This document shows positions 23,173 to 35,100 of a stretch of DNA of 64,000 bases, one piece after another; within the stretch, counting starts at the first letter, position 1; every line of letters starts with the position of its first letter. The stretch spans positions 2,666,001 through 2,730,000 of the forward strand of contig NC_018397.1 of NCBI RefSeq assembly GCF_000208865.1, read 5' to 3'. The position numbers were made by a program, and so were the translations under genes. The notes beneath the pieces are model-generated. The model made no database searches and had not been told where the DNA came from. It was given only the letters and a program-made list of their open reading frames with translations. Source of the stretch: Neospora caninum Liverpool. Its lineage: Eukaryota > Apicomplexa > Conoidasida > Eucoccidiorida > Sarcocystidae.

Positions 23173-26100
23173 ATGTGAATTTGTACTGCATTTTTCTATG
23201 TACAGTGATTCGTGAGTCGACGGGCGTATGTGTTTCCGCCCCACCCGAGTCGAGAGTCTCCAGACTTGGCGTGTATTTTTTTCCAGGCAGCGCCTTTTTG
23301 CAGCAGATCGCGCCGCATATGTTGGACCTCGGCCCCCACGTTCGGTTCAAGACGCTCTACTCGATTTTTGAAGTCGAAGGCGGCAGTGGAGAGATGTGCC
23401 TCACGAAGGGGATCTACAAGCAGTTTCCGCAAGCGTACTGCGCATTCGATCCTGCGGCCCAGTCATTGGCGCACACAGGTGAGGACGAGAAAAGAGAAGG
23501 AAGAGGCGGTTGACTTCTTCGGGGAACAGAGGGACAGGAAGAGACCGCGCGGCTGAAGGAGGTCTAGCGAGGAGAAGGCGTGAGGCGGTCGGAGAAAACT
23601 TTTAGGCCGTTTGGCTCGGGGGGTGCATGCGTTAGACCAGGCGACCCGAAGGGCGTTCGGGAGGAAGGCGAGCAAGGCGAAGCAGGAGGCGAGGTGTCCG
23701 CGTGGCGCATGCGTAGATGGGCAAAACCGATGGATGGCGGGCCGCGAAAAAGAAAGAAGACGGCGATGAGGAAACAGATCCAGTTGACGAGCTGGCCACG
23801 GGATTGCGAGCGTGGATTTTATAGACTGCTTGTTGTAAACAACGAACGTTTTTATAACTCTTCGTGGAGAACCTCAAGTCTCTCAAGTTTTTCCGTTTCT
23901 CACTGGGTGTCCTTCTACTCGTCTCTTTTTTCCCTTGTGTCGCGACCGTGTGTTTGCTGCCTCCGTTTTTGCGTCTTCCTGCAACGATTTCGACAGGGTC
24001 TTTTTGCCACTGTCACGGTATATTTGAGCCTGCCCTCTCGGTCTCTGTTCTGGTTCTTTGAAATCCGTTTTCCTGCTGCCGCAATCTGGATGCCTCTGCA
24101 TATGTTGGACCTTCTCTCTCCGCCGCAGGCAGCGAGGTCGTGGAAGAAGCGCTGAGGGAGGCGTGCCTGTACCAAACGACAGCCACGTCGTCCAAAGATT
24201 TGCCCGACTCGGAGTTTTCCAAGGAATTCTGGCAGTACCACAAGCTGATGGCGGATCCTCAGAAAGGCTGCTTTTTCAACGCAGAAGTGAGCAGAGAAAG
24301 AGAAACCACGCGGCTTTTTACATATACACGCAGGCGGGGGCTGGCCGTGGCAGGAGCAAGGTTGGGAAAAACCTCACCAGGAAGCGTGAAAGAGCCCGGT
24401 TCGCGCGTCCGAAACCTCCCCGCGCAAATGGCCTCTCGACACCCAGAGAAAGACCGCACCCTTTCGGTCTTCCCTGCACTTCTTCGGATCGCCGGGAAGA
24501 GGGAAACACACAGCTGTGTTTCCGCAGTTCTGGTGGTCTCGGTCGGTGGTGCCGCGCGAGGCTTTCCTAACGATTCTGTGCGGGAAATCTTTGAACGCAC
24601 CTGCGCGAGTTGGGAAAAGAAGTCGCGGCGGCGCGCCAGCGGGGTGGCTGTCTCGGTCCCATGGCTGTGTTTTTAGGGGCGAAACGAATGGAGCGAGACG
24701 TGCTCGATGCGCCTGATGAGCGAGATTCTGTCCTCGGGCCAAATGAAAATTCTGAAAGAGTGCATCGAGGGCCCTCAAGGCCGCCAGCTGCTCGATGTCT
24801 CAAAATCCAATCGGACGTGGGGCCCTATCGCGCTTCGCATCAACGGCGCAAGGTCCGTCCTTCAAGAAAACAAGCCGCTTGCTGGTTTCCTCGCTGCCTT
24901 TTTTCTGTTGTTCTCTGTTTCCTCCGGACTCCCCCGTGGTCGCGGGCTTTCGGGCTTCTCTCCCCTGGGTCTTCTCCCGCCGTGCTCCTTCCGTTCTTTT
25001 CTGCACTGTGTCCTTCTTCTCGGGTGCCGCGTTTTTCGTGCACTTCTCTCCGCTTCGATTCTCCTCCTCGCTCTCTGCCCGCTCGGCCTGGCCTTGCCGC
25101 AGTGCTTTCCGTCTTTTCTTGTTTCTCGTCTTCGCCGTTCTACTTCCCCCGTCTCCGTCCCTCCTCCTCGAATCTTTGTCCGGTCTCCAGATACACGTGC
25201 GCACGACTCTGTAGGCACGCGTCTCAGCCCGGCACAGCTCTTCTCTCTCGCCGCGTTGCTCTGCGGCGAGCGTCGCAGAGCGCCGTCGACACTGCGCGTC
25301 TTACACTGGCGGCTTGGCCGCATGCAATCTGGGAAAACGATGTCCGATCTTTTTGCCCCCCTCCGTACGCTCTGTGCCTTTCGTGTTTGCTGGCCCTCAG
25401 GTTCAGCGGCAACCTGGACGTCGAAACAGCGATGCGCGTGATTTGCGCCTCAACGAAGGATCCCTCCACTGACCGCTACCGAGCGCCAGAGTGCGACAGA
25501 CTGATGATGTAAGAGGAGACTCTCGAGAGAACAAGCGCGCCGACGGACGCTTGTGTATCTCTGCATGCAAACCCGTGGAACTTCCGAACGAACTGCGCCT
25601 ATTATAATAAGAGCCATACGTCACCAGGCTCACGTCGAAAACGATCTTTTTCTGTCTCCACCTCCTCGAAAGCGACCTCTGTGGCTGTCGCTGGATAGAA
25701 AAGAGACGTGTGCACACAGCGAAGGAAGATGTAGATTCGTGTGTCGTTCATTTCTTCATGGCCCTCAACTGCCCCGTCTCGCTGGCCTCCAGCTTCCCGC
25801 TCTTTGTCGCGCGCGACATGGCTTCTGTCCCCCACAGCGCGCTGCGCCTCTCCCACTCCTTGTTTCATCTTCAAACTCCAAATGCCCCGCTCTCTGTGTG
25901 GCGGCTGTCGCGTTGTGTTCTGTTTTCCTGCGTTCCTGCGGGCGTCGCGGTTGCTCGGCGACTGCGAGCCTCCCAGCGGAAGCGGCCCCCACCGCCGTCC
26001 GCGCCGCATCTGTCCTAGCTGAGTGTCTCTGCCAAATACCCGGGACTGCGGGGACAGGGCCCGAAGGCGAGCATGTCGATCTTATATTTTTGCGTGCTTC

Positions 26101-26575
26101 TATATATACGTATATATACATATATACATATATATGTATATACATACAGACAGATATACATATAAAGCATCGCGTAGATAAGCCGTGCAGAGGAATGGAG
26201 ATTGTTTGCCTTTTCCAGCGGGGGATAAAGTGACACATTGCCTGAGGCGTCTCACTGCGCGCGTGTCTCCTGTTTCTTCCGCATCGGGTGCGCATGTCTG
26301 GTTTCTTGTGCAGAGAAGTGCACAAAGAGGAGGCGCCTTGGCTCCGAGACGCGCCTGACTGGCAGAATTTTTTCTTAGTTCTGCTCTTTCTGGGAATCAT
26401 CGCTGCATGCGCGGTCGCGCTTTACTACCGGATTGCAAAGCAGCGGCTGCTGCAAGAAGTCCGGCAGGAAGTCAGTGCGGAGATTCAGCAACAGATCCAG
26501 CAATATTACGAAATGAACGAGGAGCGGGCGCCGCCGGCCAGATCCGGCCTCGAGAGACAGCCGCTCGTCCCCTAG
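21353..26575 (+). CDS. Plant-type vacuolar sorting receptor (PA domain, type I membrane protein)
   Basis: Exons 21353-21732, 22215-22353, 22776-23109, 23287-23478, 24129-24286, 24677-24852, 25401-25508 and 26314-26575; every junction is GT-AG with matching phase, giving 582 residues. A hydrophobic segment at 61-74 with cleavage near AAAQ (82) is a signal peptide behind a long N-terminal extension. LRIQSPKHL and TPAYGTVLRG match the receptor N-terminus. Exon 3 is the protease-associated domain (FFLDRGICTFAAKVRIAQ, cf. plant VLIDRGDCYFTLKAWIAQQ). Exons 4-7 are the Cys-rich luminal domain, ending in LRINGARFSGNLD (plant LVVNNRQYRGKLE). A span at 515-534 precedes a tail with YYEM (560-563, a YxxPhi motif) and ERQPLV (576-581, near-dileucine). 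Plant VSRs bind cargo in the Golgi and carry it to vacuoles. Unlike them, no EGF-like repeats are seen before the membrane span. Identity is strong; cargo and compartment in this organism are inferred. Confidence 0.85.
23127..23171. repeat. ATCT tetranucleotide microsatellite
   Basis: About eleven copies of ATCT immediately after the donor of exon 3 of the sorting-receptor gene (donor at 23110). It is intronic. Its closeness to the 5' splice site, within 20 bases, is unusual for the repeats in this window. Confidence 0.9.
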
Positions 26576-29354
26576 ATGCCGCCGCGTCTCGCCTAGGCTT
26601 CTCGCCGAGCTATGCGGGCCACTCAGGATCTGTATACCGGTCTGCAAACGTATACAGGTGAATCGGTGTGGGCTGCAGATTTACCTCCGTCATTTTTTCC
26701 GAGGTTCCAACCGCGTTGCACGCGGACTCCGTCGCCGGCGCATGTACACATACCACGCCTATCGAGCTGCATATACACATGCCACCCGCGCGACCTCCAC
26801 GAGGTTCAAGCCTCTGTCCGTGCATGCGCAAACGCAACCACGGTCCGTGCAGTCGCGGGCCGGCGTGCTCTGACACACTGTTTGAAGATGGCATGACAAG
26901 AGGCGGAAAGCACTTGCACACGGAGATGCTGAGGGAAGTAAAGCCGAGTGCGGCAGACGGGCGAGGGGGGGGAGCATCGGCCGCAGTCTGGCCTTCGATC
27001 CGACAGCGCAGCGTGGCGAGGAGACAGGCAAGAGACACATGCGCCTGTCGCAAGGCGGTGCGAACCCCCAAGAGGCGGGCGAAAGGCCTTTTGGATCCAC
27101 GCGAACGCTCTGTGGACGGAGAAGCGGGAAGCGCGTGGAGAACGACGGACGTACCGGCTGCGCAGGAGGGAAAGCAAGAGACAGCGGAGCGGATCAGCGT
27201 TTGGGCGCAACGGTCCCCGTGTCTCTGGGTCGGGCGTCGTTCTCCTTTTGTTGGCAGCCTCGCCTTCTGCGCGGCCCCGGAGAGAATCAAACGCGAACAG
27301 ACACGCAGCGGCGTCTTCGGCCCGGGCATGAGGTGCGGGTCCCCCCTGCGGCTCTCTCTGCGCTTCTGGTGGCTGCACGCGCGCGTCGCGAGTCTCGTTC
27401 GCGACGTGGCAACGAATGGCGGAAGGAGCATTTACGTATGCGATTCAGCGTCCTCGGCGGAGGGTATCCACCATTGGTTCTGCAGCGTCGTTCCGCCCGT
27501 CTGCGGAGGCGCGCCTCACGCTCGGCGGGTTCCCTTCAACGCAGACACACCACGGAGGCTTCTGGGAGCTCGGAATCGAAGAGAAGGCAAGGCCCCGGCT
27601 TTCGGTTGTGGAAGTCGATCACCCCGCAACGCGGTGTGACGATTCACAAGGCGATTCGCGGCTGACCATGCCAAGGGTGAACGGCCCACACGGTCGTCTG
27701 TTCGATGTCGTCTGCAAATTCGCAACCGTCTCGTGTATGTTTCGATGTCTAGTGACCGTCCACAGTCTCTATGCAGATATCTATATCTATCTGTAAATGT
27801 CTACGAGCATATGTGTATGGGTCTATCGATACAGATGCACGCATCGCAGTTTCCTGTGCTACCCACATGCGTAGACGTTTACTGGCGCATGTTCACACGC
27901 CTCGTCCCTCCGTGAAGTTGCGGCCGGTCGTTCATTGTTTGTAGATCGGCAAACTCACCGATTTTGTTGTCATGAGGCCTGCCTCAGAAGTCGTTTTCCT
28001 TTCGGCGGCCCCAACTCGGAGCCTCACAGCCTGCATGCATTGCCATGCGAGCAGTCAGAGCCATGAAATTCCCGTGATTCGCTGCTTTTTGCTTCTTCCC
28101 CAACACCTTGTCGCGAGGGCGGCGTGTTGCCCTCGATAAGGTTGGCGGGAACGTGGCGGTCCTGGCTTGTCATGGGGATCCGTTGACAAAAACGAATTTT
28201 ATCAACGGGGAAGCGGCGGAGAATCCGCGAGAGAACCGGAGATCCACCAGGAAGGTAGCCGACACACTGCCATGGGTGCATGCGCATGCACTGAGAGATC
28301 CAGCGCGACGATTTGGAGGGCGGCAACGCGCCCACCGTTCTCCACTCGCTCATTTCTTTCGTCACGACTGCGCACTTTTATAGGGTCAGAGGGAGCCGCC
28401 GGTGAACAGAGAGAAGAACCCACGCGGCAAACACTCTCGCCTCGGGACGACGAGAGACACGATGTCACGAAAAAGGTGTAAGGCGCCGCTGCCGGCCTTC
28501 TGACCGACCAACTGTTAATACGAGTGATACCAGTAATCCATATATTTCGCCTAGAACATAACCGATGTTTTATTGCCGGGCTGCTCGGGTGCGCGTGCAC
28601 CGCTCCCAACGCACGAAAGGTTCACAAAAAGTGCCTTACGACCGAGGTCTGTGAGACCCAGACGACCGTAGAGAAACTAGCGCGTGCATCGATAGCACCC
28701 AGAGAGGCAATTAGCCAGCCTGAGAACTGAACCGAGACTGCGGTGTATGTGGATGCCGGTGACGGAGTTGGCGGCGCGCGCTTCGAAAGAGAGCGTTGCT
28801 CGACGCCGAGTGTTTTTTCCCATTTGAGCAAAGGCGAACCAGTCGGCCCTTGCTGTTGAGCAGTATCTACTGTGCGTTAGACTACGGGTTTAGTTCTTGA
28901 CTTGTTCACTGGATCCTAGTTTTCTTGTGCCTTTCATGAGCACAAACGACAAGTGCACTAGATATAGTGGAGCCGCCTAGACGCCACCTAGGAATTCCAC
29001 TTCTGCGTTCAAAAGCGAAAAAGGCAGTTCTGTTGAAGAATCCTGCTTTTCCGGCACACACGCCATCACACTGGGCTGCCAGGGTCGCGGCGGCGGCCGG
29101 GGAGGTTGGGCAGAAGGACACAGCGTCTCACGGGGGTTTCCACGCTGTCTGTCCTGACGCAGCAAACGGCTTTGCCTACAGCAGGCCCGCCGAACAGCGG
29201 CCAGGAAGACAGGAAAGACAGACAGACCCGATGACGCAGCAGACGCACGAGTCTGGCGACGCTGCGTGGTAGATGCCTTGCGGGCTGTCAGGAGGCACAT
29301 GCATCGCGCGGTAGAGGCTGTACACGCCGCGCGTGGAGGGTGCAGAGGAGAAAA
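26576..29354. other. Convergent intergenic region, no supported gene
   Basis: About 2.8 kb between the 3' ends of two convergent genes. The GC-rich part (26900-27700) has overlapping open frames on both strands (for example 26610-27431 minus), which is what high GC alone produces, and none has a motif. A short ATCT/TA-like stretch lies near 27773-27796, and a GTGCATGCGCATGC palindrome near 28268. It probably holds both 3' untranslated regions. Confidence 0.4.
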
Positions 29355-32113
29355 CTAAGGAGAAGAAGGTGGCGACAAGGAAAAGTATGAGGATGCTGAG
29401 ACAGAGGAGCTACGAAGAGCTAGACGAGACGGGCAATTCCGATTCCGCCGCCTCTTGACCCCGCAAGAGACCCGAGAAGACGCCGTCCGGCCGTTCCAGC
29501 GGGCGGCAGGGTCGACCTGAGGCGCGTCCGTGGCGGCGTCGGTTTCGCTGTTCGCGGAGGGAGGCAATGCATCAAAGCCGGGGCCTGCCAAACTCGAAGA
29601 GACAGAGCGAGCGTTTGCCGGCTCGCCCCACTCCGCCTCGCACCCCCACCAGTGTCCGCCGGGCGACGAAGGGCCGCAAAGCGGAGACGCAAGCTGGAAC
29701 GGCGAGCCGGAAAGCGACAGACCAGAGGTGGACGAAGACAACTTCTGGCCGGCTCTTTCAGCTGAAGCCGCCGGGCGCTGACGCGTGCCCGTGCCGTTTG
29801 CGTCTCCGTGAAGCATCCAGTCTTGAGTTCCCGGCTGGGAGTTGCCTTTGTGACGTTCCCACTCGAGGAAGGAAGAGACGTCGCCACCCTTCTCCATCCT
29901 CAGTCTTTCCTTCGTTTCTGTTTCGTCCGTGTATTGACTGCCTCCTGTTCCACAGCTCCCGTTTCCCCCTTTCCTGCCTTTCTCTCTCTCACCCTTCCCC
30001 TCTACCTTTTCTTCACCGCGCGCTTCTGCGGTGTGTGTCGCCCGTTTGCGCGTCTTCTTCGTCCGTGCCTTCTGCGTCGGCGTTGCCCCGCCTCCCTCGC
30101 GCACCCCGCCGTTTTCGAGCTCCCCTCGCTCCTTCTCACCCGCTGGCGCCGTTTCCTCGAATGCAGTCGCGGTTTTGCCGAAACGCCGTTCCCGCCGACC
30201 CGCGCCTGTGTGCTCGGCTGCGCGCCGCTCGCTCGCGGTGTCCTCCGGCGTCTCCTCGCCCGGCGAAGAGCGCGAAGAGCGCGAAGCTGCACGAGGCTCT
30301 GCGGGCCCCGGCCCACACAAACGCGGGTCGGCGGGGACCGAGGCGAGTGAGGGGAGAGCGCTCAACAGGGGATAGGTGGCGAGTTGGAAGATGAAGAGCG
30401 GGGCCGTCAGTCGCTCCGTCGGATTGACGAACAAATCCAGGGTGGGGAAGAAGTGGTCAATGAAGCGCTGCGTGCGCAGAGACTCGCGCAGCCCGCCGTA
30501 CCGCTTCATGAAACGCGCCGCGTAGGCTGGACTGTCAAACTCGAGCTGCGCGCCTCCGCTGGGCAGAAACTGCATGCGCCGGCACTTGAAATGGAAGAGC
30601 CTCTGCAGTCGCTCGTTCACAAACGCGCACGCCTGCCTCTGGCCCCCCGCCCAGACGGCGAACGGCAGCCACGAGAGGAAGACGCCCAAGCAGGGCGGCG
30701 CGAGAGTGACGCCAGTGCCATGCGCGTCTTCGACTGGAGAGCCCGCCGGGGTCATCAGCGCAGCAGCCTCTGAGACGAGCGACGCAGGCGCCATGATGAC
30801 GTCCTCGAAGCCGCTTCGCCTCAGGATCTGCCACGCCCGCCGCGCAAGACCGGTCGCATGCGGACGAGCCTCAGACGGAGACAGGGGACGGGAGCCGTCC
30901 CGCGCTCTGGACACGCGGAGACACGACGCGGGGGATCTCTCTGTCTCTCTCGGATCCTCGCCTTCGCGCTCGCCGTGAGGCCGCCCCCGGCGTCGCCCCG
31001 GCGCAGTCTCGAGGACAGCGTCCGAAGCGGAAAGCGACGACAGGGCGAGAACAGATGCGAGGCAAATGTCGCACAACCACCTCGGCGGCCGCCTCATCGA
31101 TCCCACCGGCTCAGTGGAGCCATAGTAGCTGAGGAACACGTCGCGATGCCGCTCCCTGGAGACAGAAAAAGAGAAAGAGAGAGTTCGAGGGAAAACGAAA
31201 AAGGAGAAATGAGACGGGGACAGAGACACAGACAGGGGCAAGCGGATGGCGAAGCACAGGTTTCTGGAGCTTCGCCGTCTCGAGTGCGGTGAAGCCCAGG
31301 CCGAAATGCTTCGTGAACCGCGACGAAGCGATGAAACAAACATGAACGAAACGCGTCAGACAGCGGGGAAACGCCCGCCTACTGACATGCAAAATCTAAA
31401 AAAGGGGCGACGCCAGGAATGAAAACCAGCGCGCGAAGCTGGCGCTCCGCGGCTGCTTCCCTCCAGGGATGATCTTTTGTGTGCCCACCATGGATCTCGC
31501 GCTTTCTCTATGGTTTCTTTCTTTTGCATGCGCATGCCACGTTCTTCTGCGCCTGTGTATCCATCTCAGACATCTCGGCACAGCCTTTCCCCGCACGGTT
31601 TTGCCACCGAGCTACCAATGGACACGTGGACATCCACCTTGCCTCCCAGATGATTTCTCCATCTCGCGCGCTATGTAAAAGCTATAATATTTATAGCATA
31701 TACATTGAACTGTTCTCTTCACCTTCAGCTACAGTTCGAATACGGACTATCCACGTATAGGCATCTCGATATTTTGGGTACTGGGCTCGCCATATATATC
31801 CATAGAGATAAATAAATGTGTATACTTAAGCACCTCTTGTGTGTCTTGGGCTGTGATGCCACTCGCTGGTTCCTGTGGAGCTAACCGATCTCTCGTTGCT
31901 CTTCGGGTACCTGCGTCTTCAGCGACGTGTCTGCGGATTGCTCCTAGGTTGATCCAGCAAAATCTGTGCAACGTTCCACTGTTGCATATCTGCTGCCGCC
32001 AAAAAATAATGTATCTAAATATGCCAATCTCCGTCCTCATGTCTAGCCATATGTCGTCTCTACCTCTCGGTCCACCGGCAGCCTCCCCTCGTTTATCTAT
32101 GCACAGATATGTA

Positions 32114-32152
<39 letters not shown>

Positions 32153-35100
32153 ATAAGCTAGGACAACGACCCTACGAACGTACGGTAGAAGAGTTGGAGA
32201 CAGAGAGCAATCAGAAACAGTGCGTTGCTTACGTGAAGAAGCCTACGAGGCAGGCGAGGCCAGATCCGTCCCGCAGAACGTACTGAATGCCGTCGAGGCG
32301 CAGCGTCGCCAGTTGTCTCCTCAGAATCTGAAAGTAGGAGACGGCCCAATCGAGCAGAGAAGGAAACGCGAGAGCTGTGAGGGGACGAGGGCTTGGTGCA
32401 TGCAACAGAACAGGACGGAGATGCCCGGCAGCTTCCAGGATTGCTGCGCTCAGAATCCACGCCCGAAAACGAATCCCCTTAGACCGCGACCCTCGCTCTA
32501 CGTTGACCACGGACGTGTCTCTGTTCTCCCCGCCCTCTCGGCCTTTTCCAAATCAGGCTTTTCATCTGGAAGTCGGAACATCAGGCCCAAGCAAAAGCGG
32601 GCGTCTCGCTAGAAGCCGCGTCGACAAACCTGTCGTTCCTCCCTCTTTCTCTCTTTTTGTCGCCTCTTTTTTTGCAGAACGCGTGTGTGGTGACCGGCAT
32701 GTGCTTGTTGTCTCCTCTCGAGAACTGGTGCCTCTTCACTGTGTCTTGTGATGTCCCCTCCCGTTCGCTTGTTCGCTAGGCACCCTCTGTTGTCTCACTC
32801 CCGGCTTCGCGATCGTTTTTCTTTCACCCTTTCCCTTCTGTCCTGCGGTTTTTTGCCTCGCGCTTCCATCGCCTTTGCGCCTTGGACCGTCGCTCCTTTT
32901 CCCTCTGTCGCTCTGCATCCACTCGGCCTCTCTCTCTCTCTTTCTCTCCGTTGGCCTTTCCCTCCAAACACCGTCCTTCCGCCCGCACGCGTCTCACCTC
33001 ACTCTGCTCAGCCTCTGAGGTCCGGCCCGCTGCAGCTGCTCGCCCGTCGCTGGTCTCCGAAGACCATCCGCGAGGCGCCGAACTCACGCGAGACACTCCC
33101 TTTTCAAACACAGACAAGAGATGCTCCGGAGCGGTCGGCCACCAGGCCACGTACACCACAGGGGTGCGGCAGTCCCCGGGCGCCGCCTCAGGGGACGCGC
33201 ACGGAGACAGTTCGCCAGAAAGGGAGGAACTGCGCGTTGGCCGAACAGGGTAAATCACCGACGACCTCGGCGAGGAACAAGCAGGAGAACGAGAGAAACG
33301 GCAAAAGCGGCTTCCACGCCGTCGTGGACCAACAGCTCGCTCGTCCCGCGCTTCACTGCGAGAGGAGGCGTCGCTACCAGACGACACTGTCGAGAAAGAA
33401 GGGGCCGAGAGGGACGTCGTCCGAGCTTGTTCTCTCCTTTGCACGCTTCGCCCCTCATGAACACCTTCGCACGTCGAGCGGAGCGACGAAAGATGTGGCG
33501 CCACACTCGCGTTGGTCTCCGAAAGCTTAGGCCCAGCCGCGCTCCGTTCCTCCTCGTCCCACCAAACAGAGGATTCTTTTCCGTTCCCTGAGGCGTCCCG
33601 GAGCCGGCCGTTTTGGACGCGCGACGTCGTCCTGCGTTGTCCGCCATTCTCCGTTTGCGGGGAGGACACCTCAGAAGGCCTAGAGAAGACCGCCGACAGA
33701 CCAATGGCCTTTAGCAGTTCTGCGCATGCGTTCCTGCGTCGAGCCGTCGACGCGCCCCTAACCTCTTTCCTTTGGCGTTCCCTCTCCGTCGCTCCCCGCT
33801 CCGTCGATCTCCGCTCCGTCGCCCACGCCTCGTCGCCACCGACCGTGTGCACCTCTGTCCAGCTCGCTCGCCTCTTGTGTATTTTTATGTGCCTGCACGC
33901 TGCGCTCGCCAGAGGGGGAAAGGCGTCGCCTCCGTCTCCCTTGTTTTCCGTGTCTCCGGTCTCTTCTCCGCTGAACCCTTCGACGATCTCCGTTGTCTCT
34001 TCGACGCAACCCCAGACGAGGCGGGACGAAGCGGCGCGTTTTCGGCGCGAAGAAAAGAAGGACAAAGACGCCGCGTTTCGCCGCCCCGTGTCGCCCGAGA
34101 CAGACTCTGAGCTGAGAGTGTCTCGGCGCCTTCTCGAAGCTGAGGGGGTGACCGTGAAACGCGTCTTCGCCGAATCTCCATGCGGTGAGACGCCCCATGC
34201 CAGCGGATGCTCCGAGAGTTCGAGGCAGTCTGCTGACGCGTAGGAGGCCAGCTGTGAGTCGACCGCGTCTTCGTCCTCGCTCGGAAAAGAGGCAACCTCG
34301 AGACACGCAGAGAGCGACTGCGGCGAGCGAGAAGAGCTGCGCGAGGGAGACGCCTCTCGAGGCTCGCCGTCGCGTCTGGGCAGAGACGCGCACGATTCCG
34401 GGTCGTCAAACAGTGACGACACGACACTGCACGCGTCCTGTAAGGCCTCGCGTTGTTCGCCCGTCTCGTCTTCGTCGGATCGCTCTCTCCCTGTCTGCCT
34501 CTCGTCTCCCTCGTGTCGCTTTGCTCGCGCTTCTCGCTTTTCTTTAGTCTTTGTCGTTGTCCCGTTTCTTAGGTTTCCGTGCCTTGTCGGTGCTCGCCCG
34601 CGAAGCGGCGCCCAAGGACGGTTCACTCGTGAAGCGCCTACGCAGTCCCCTGCGACGCGCGACAGCTGGAGACGCGGGACAGCATCCGTTTCCAGCTTCG
34701 CTTTTCGCCCATTTCGCGTCGGAGTCTCGACACGCAAGGGGAGGCTCAAATCCCCGTCCCCGCTCCAAGAAACTGCAAATGGCGCAAGGTGTACGGAGAC
34801 GCCTCGAGGCGTGTCCCCCGTCAGTGTCCCTGCAGCCGAGACGGGAAGGAAGAAGTGTGCTCCGGTAGCCTTTACCGCGCCAGCGTCTTGTGTGCTTTCC
34901 GGTTCGCCGTGCGTGCGATTGTGACGAGAAGCGCACACCTCCGGGATTCCCCAGTTGCTTCCTTGGGAGGCGACGCTCTCTCCCTGCATTTCGCTCCGCC
35001 TCTGGTCTCCTGCTGCGTCTGCCCGCGCCTCGTTCAGCCCTTTACGTTTCTCTCTTGGGCCGATACCCGCTGGAATGTACACCTGTCCTTCGCTCCTCCT

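Noticed and set aside
26610..27431. 273-codon minus-strand frame
   Set aside because: Lies in the GC-rich tail of the receptor gene, with other long frames overlapping on both strands and no domain.
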